A stretch of DNA of 9,722 nucleotides from CAUJGQ01 sp038325665 (GTDB lineage: Bacteria > Chloroflexota > Dehalococcoidia > CAUJGQ01): positions 1 through 9,722 of the forward strand of contig JBBQJF010000190.1 in the NCBI GenBank assembly GCA_038325665.1, in the 5' to 3' direction. Position 1 is the first letter of the stretch. Each line of letters begins with the position of its first letter. This document shows positions 7,122 through 9,722 of the stretch, in pieces. The notes under the pieces were generated by a model, which saw only the letters and a program-made list of their open reading frames with translations, was not told the origin of the DNA and did not search any database. The translations under genes were made by a program, and so were the position numbers.

Positions 7122-7796
7122 ATGAATCCGAACCTGCTGTCCCTGATCGATAGTTTCGCCGGGTGCAACGTGCTGGTGCTCGGCGAGGCGATGCTGGACG
7201 TCTACCTAACCGGACTCGGCACGCGGCTCGCCCCCGAGGCGCCCGTGCCGGTGGTGGCGGTATCCGACCGGGAGGATCTGCCGGGGGGGGCGGCCAACAC
7301 TGCCGCCAATGCCGCCGCGCTCGACGCCCGTGTCACGTTCCTGTCGGTCACGGGTGACGACCAGGAAGCCGTGCTCCTGCGTCGCGGACTGGACCAGTGC
7401 GGCGTGGCCACGGACTGCATGATTGCCCACCCGGCACGGCGCACGCTCACTAAGCAGCGCGTGGTGGCGAACGGGCACCAAGTGGTCCGCTTCGACCAGG
7501 GAAGCACCGAGCTGCTGGATGCCGGTGCGGAAGCGGATCTCATCGACCGGATTGCCGCGCTGTGGCCCCATTGCGACGCGGTGATCGTCTCCGATTATGG
7601 CTACGGCATTCTCACGCCGAACGTGATCGCGGCGCTGGGCACACTCCAACGCGCCATGCCGCTGCTGGTGGTGGTGGACGCGAAGGATCTGCGCGGCTAC
7701 CACGATGTGGGTATGGTGGCGGTCAAGCCGAACTACATGCAGGCGGCGGCGCTGCTTGGCCTGCGTCCCGCCGGCAGTACGCGGGTGCGCGTGTAG
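7122..7796 (+). CDS. hldE: HldE N-terminal part: truncated heptose 7-phosphate kinase (PfkB family)
   Basis: A 224-residue fragment covering about two-thirds of a RfaE1/HldE kinase, which makes D-glycero-beta-D-manno-heptose 1,7-bisphosphate. It shows GEAMLDVYLTG (21-31), APEAPVPVV (37-45), the PfkB substrate loop GGAANTAAN (55-63), VTGDD (76-80), TLTKQRVVANGHQVVRFDQG (108-127), VSDYGYG (156-162) and VKPN (201-204). The ATP-site GAGD motif is missing because it lies after the stop, so this piece alone should not be an active kinase. Two usual residues are changed: the Lys normally in SDYxKG is Tyr161, and the NxxE motif reads NYMQ (Gln207). An 8-G run at 7283-7290 encodes the double glycine. 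It starts 41 bases after gmhB. The family assignment is firm; whether the piece has any function is doubtful. Confidence 0.8.
   Translation: MNPNLLSLIDSFAGCNVLVLGEAMLDVYLTGLGTRLAPEAPVPVVAVSDREDLPGGAANTAANAAALDARVTFLSVTGDDQEAVLLRRGLDQCGVATDCMIAHPARRTLTKQRVVANGHQVVRFDQGSTELLDAGAEADLIDRIAALWPHCDAVIVSDYGYGILTPNVIAALGTLQRAMPLLVVVDAKDLRGYHDVGMVAVKPNYMQAAALLGLRPAGSTRVRV
7794..7796 (+). other. In-frame TAG interrupting hldE
   Basis: The codon sits between GTG (7791) and CAA (7797). TAG-CAA shares its first three downstream bases with known leaky amber contexts, but the following ATC does not fit the full CARYYA pattern. The regulator gene at 1351-2658 ends normally in TAG, which argues against amber being reassigned as a sense codon in this genome. 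Confidence 0.85.
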
Positions 7797-7847
7797 CAAA
7801 TCGTATCGGCGGCAGACCATCTTCTCGACCTCACCGGCGCGCGCATC

Positions 7848-8627
7848 GTGGCGGTCACGCTGGACACGGACGGCGCGTTGATTCTGGAGCGCGACGCGCC
7901 GCCGTATCGCACGTATGCCGGTTCAGCGGGACCGGCGTATCCGGCGGGAGCGGGCGATACGTTCTTAACCGCGCTGACACTGGCGCTGGCGGCCGGGGCG
8001 GAAACCGCTGCCGCCGCCGAGATTGCCTCCCGCGCCGCGTCGGTGGTGGTCGCGCGGGAGCGGACCGCGACCTGCACCGCCGGCGACCTGCGCGAACGCA
8101 TCGGTGGAGAAGGAAAACAGGCGGCACACCTCGACGCCTTGACGGCACGGGTGGAGCGGGCGCGATCTCATGGTCAGCGGGTGGTCTTCACCAACGGTTG
8201 CTTCGACATTCTTCACCGGGGCCACATCACCTACCTCAACCGCGCGAAGGCGCTGGGTGACCTCCTAATCGTTGGACTGAACTCGGATGCCAGTGTCCGC
8301 CGGCTGAAGGGCGCGCACCGCCCGATCAACACCCTGGAGGATCGTGTGCAGGTACTGTCCGCCCTCGGCTCCGTGGACCACATCATCGCATTCGACGAGG
8401 ACACGCCCGAGGATCTGATCCGGGCGCTACGGCCGGACGTGTTCGTCAAGGGAGGCGACTATTCGCGCGAGACGTTGCCCGAGGCGTCACTGGTCGAATC
8501 GCTGGGCGGCACGGTCCGCATTCTCGCCTACGTCGAGGAGCGTTCCACCACCAACATCATCGCGCGCATTCGCGCGGTCGAGGGAGGGGACCTCACGGCG
8601 GCGCCCCCACGCGGAGGCCGGCCATGA
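7848..8627 (+). CDS. hldE: HldE C-terminal part: kinase remnant + ADP-heptose adenylyltransferase
   Basis: A 259-residue open frame from GTG 7848. Residues 1-90 finish the PfkB kinase fold with PAGAGDTFLTALTLALAAG (32-50), where Asp37 is the catalytic base position. Residues about 108-243 are a complete RfaE2-type nucleotidyltransferase that adenylylates heptose 1-phosphate: FTNGCFDILHRGHITYL (114-130) with the HxGH signature at 123-126, LKGAHRPI (153-160), VKGGDYSRETLPE (200-212) and ERSTTNIIARI (231-241). The nucleotidyltransferase half looks intact. The start is uncertain: no purine-rich site precedes GTG 7848. A good GGAGAAGGA at 8106-8114 has only TTG 8139 or GTG 8151 downstream in frame, rather far away, which could allow a nucleotidyltransferase-only product. 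It overlaps the next gene by ATGA at 8624-8627. Confidence 0.8.
   Translation: MAVTLDTDGALILERDAPPYRTYAGSAGPAYPAGAGDTFLTALTLALAAGAETAAAAEIASRAASVVVARERTATCTAGDLRERIGGEGKQAAHLDALTARVERARSHGQRVVFTNGCFDILHRGHITYLNRAKALGDLLIVGLNSDASVRRLKGAHRPINTLEDRVQVLSALGSVDHIIAFDEDTPEDLIRALRPDVFVKGGDYSRETLPEASLVESLGGTVRILAYVEERSTTNIIARIRAVEGGDLTAAPPRGGRP
8613..8617 (+). promoter_or_regulatory. Ribosome-binding site for the second GT9 gene
   Basis: GGAGG lies 6 bases before ATG 8624, which itself overlaps the hldE stop (ATGA), so the start of the second GT9 is well defined. Confidence 0.7.
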
Positions 8628-9722
8628 GCGACGCGGTCATCTGGCAGCAGGCCGCCGATATCCTCTGCGTGCGCCTGGACTCGATGGGCGACGTGCTCAT
8701 GACCACCCCGGCGATCCGCGCGCTCAAGCAGGCGCGCCCCGACCGCCGTTTGACATTACTCACGTCGCCGGTGGGCGCCGCCGTCGCGGCGCTCGTCCCG
8801 GAAATCGATGACGTGATCGTCCACGACGCGCCATGGATGAAGGCTGCCCGGCCCCGGGCGACCAGCGCCGCCGACCACGCCCTGATCGACGGTCTGCGTG
8901 AGCGCGGCTTCGACGCGGCGGTGATCTTCACTGTCTACAGTCAGAACCCCCTGCCGGCCGCGCTGACCTGCTATCTGGCAGACATTCCGCGACGCTTGGC
9001 CCACTGCCGGGAGAACCCCTACGGACTGCTGACCGACTGGGTTCCCGACTATGAGCCGGAGCGCGGCATCCGCCACGAGGTGCGCCGCCAGCTTGACCTG
9101 GTAGCGAGCACCGGCGCGCGCCCCTCGCACGAACGGCTATCGCTCACCGTACCGGATGCCGCGCGTGAACGGATAGCACGCGTGTTGACCGAGATGGCGG
9201 TCGAAACGGCGCGGCCGTGGGTGCTGGTGCATCCGGGGGCGAGCGCGGCGTCGCGGCGCTACCCGCCCGCGTCGTTCGCGGAGGTGTGCCGGCAACTCGT
9301 GCACCAGGACGGCTACAGCGTACTCTTCACCGGAAACGACGACGAGCGCGCGCTGGTGGAGGGCATCCAGCGCGCGATGGACGCTCCGTCGCACTCGCTG
9401 GCCGGTCGCCTCACGTTGCCGGAACTCTGCGCGCTGATCGAGTGCGCGCCGCTGCTGATCGCGAACAATACCGGGCCGGTGCATATCGCGGCGGCGGTGG
9501 GGACCCCGGTGGTGGACCTGTACGCGCTCACGAACCCGCAGCACACGCCCTGGGCGGTGCCCAACCGGGTGCTCTTCCATGACGTGCCCTGCCGCTTCTG
9601 CACGAAGAGCGTGTGCCCGGAGGGGCATCATCACTGCCTCCGCCTCGTTTCGCCGGACGCCGTGGCGCGGGCCGCGCGTGAGTTGCTGGCCGAGCGTGGA
9701 CGGCGACTTGTACGTGGGGCAG
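8624..9722 (+). CDS. GT9 glycosyltransferase (heptosyltransferase family), 3' end beyond window
   Basis: The frame stays open from ATG 8624 to the window edge (366 codons read), so the end is missing, though the fold appears nearly complete. Family marks are ILCVRLDSMGDVLMTTPAIR (13-32, with the GD motif at 22-23), VLVHPGASAASRRYPPASF (200-218), LFTGNDDE (234-241), LAGRLTLPELCALI (259-272) and the nucleotide-sugar block IANNTGPVHIAAAVGTP (279-295). Four cysteines at 323, 326, 331 and 338 repeat the CxxC-x4-C-x6-C pattern of the first GT9 at 234-1316, although the two proteins differ widely elsewhere. The gene follows hldE with a 4-base overlap, as expected if it uses the ADP-heptose made by the cassette to extend a glycan on the cytoplasmic side of the membrane. 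The acceptor is unknown. No signal peptide or membrane helix is visible. Confidence 0.9.
   Translation, partial: MSDAVIWQQAADILCVRLDSMGDVLMTTPAIRALKQARPDRRLTLLTSPVGAAVAALVPEIDDVIVHDAPWMKAARPRATSAADHALIDGLRERGFDAAVIFTVYSQNPLPAALTCYLADIPRRLAHCRENPYGLLTDWVPDYEPERGIRHEVRRQLDLVASTGARPSHERLSLTVPDAARERIARVLTEMAVETARPWVLVHPGASAASRRYPPASFAEVCRQLVHQDGYSVLFTGNDDERALVEGIQRAMDAPSHSLAGRLTLPELCALIECAPLLIANNTGPVHIAAAVGTPVVDLYALTNPQHTPWAVPNRVLFHDVPCRFCTKSVCPEGHHHCLRLVSPDAVARAARELLAERGRRLVRGA

Larger units (their letters stand above)
7122..8627 (+). pseudogene. hldE: hldE with an internal in-frame amber codon
   Basis: Read as one frame, this is a bifunctional HldE of 501 residues plus one stop at codon 225 (E. 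coli HldE is 477): PfkB-type heptose 7-phosphate kinase, then an ADP-heptose nucleotidyltransferase. The frame is identical before and after TAG 7794-7796, and both sides continue the kinase fold (VKPN before, TLDTDG and GAGDTF after), so no indel is needed; one base change (for example GAG or CAG to TAG) explains it. It could be a nonsense mutation, a sequencing error, or readthrough. Because the fault falls inside the kinase domain rather than between domains, a natural two-gene split is unlikely. If the stop is real and not suppressed, the heptose kinase step fails unless another gene supplies it. The two open halves are listed separately. Confidence 0.75.

Noticed and set aside
7794..7796. 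Amber recoding (for example pyrrolysine or a reassigned TAG)
   Set aside because: TAG serves as the normal stop of the regulator at 2656-2658, and heptose kinases have no known use of a recoded residue.
7206..7820. Antisense open frame of 204 codons over hldE
   Set aside because: Typical shadow frame of high-GC coding DNA; its product has no recognisable motif and no ribosome-binding site.
7848..7850. Natural split of hldE with true restart at GTG 7848
   Set aside because: No ribosome-binding site precedes it, and it would begin the product in the middle of the kinase fold, separating the GAGD motif from the substrate-binding half.
7562..8260. A 232-codon open frame (+ strand, other frame) running across the amber codon
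   Set aside because: Its translation is Arg/Gly/Ala-rich with no family signal, whereas the hldE frame keeps conserved motifs on both sides of the stop. It does not act as a frameshift bypass.

Overview
The window is a high-GC bacterial segment with every recognisable gene on the + strand, closely packed (4-bp ATGA overlaps, gaps of 3 to about 110 bases). The content is a sugar-nucleotide and glycosyltransferase cassette for ADP-heptose, the D-glycero-D-manno-heptose pathway. The exact organism cannot be read from the sequence. GC-rich but not extreme codon use, the CdaR/PucR-type regulator and the gene mix would fit a Chloroflexota (Thermomicrobia-like) or actinobacterial genome; this is an inference with low certainty.

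Layout: 1-233 has no confident gene. 234-1316 is a GT9 (heptosyltransferase-family) glycosyltransferase. 1351-2658 is a CdaR/PucR-type transcription regulator. After a 112-base gap with a possible promoter comes a second run of genes: 2771-3775 a GT4-like glycosyltransferase; 3772-5706 a fusion of a complete GT4 glycosyltransferase to a complete GmhA phosphoheptose isomerase; 5719-6474 a classical SDR; 6478-7080 GmhB; 7122-8627 HldE (kinase plus adenylyltransferase), interrupted by an in-frame TAG at 7794-7796; and 8624 to the window end a second GT9, cut off by the window edge.

Together the genes would take sedoheptulose 7-phosphate to heptose 7-phosphate (GmhA domain), heptose 1,7-bisphosphate (HldE kinase), heptose 1-phosphate (GmhB) and ADP-D-glycero-beta-D-manno-heptose (HldE nucleotidyltransferase). 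Four glycosyltransferase modules (two GT9, two GT4-like) could then use this or other donors to build a surface glycan or glycoconjugate. The 6-epimerase HldD is not in the window; a short classical SDR sits in the cassette instead, so the donor may stay in the D,D form or be modified differently.

The main oddities are the glycosyltransferase-isomerase fusion, the amber codon inside the hldE kinase domain with the frame otherwise open and conserved on both sides, altered residues in that kinase domain, and a shared four-cysteine motif near the C-termini of both GT9 proteins.
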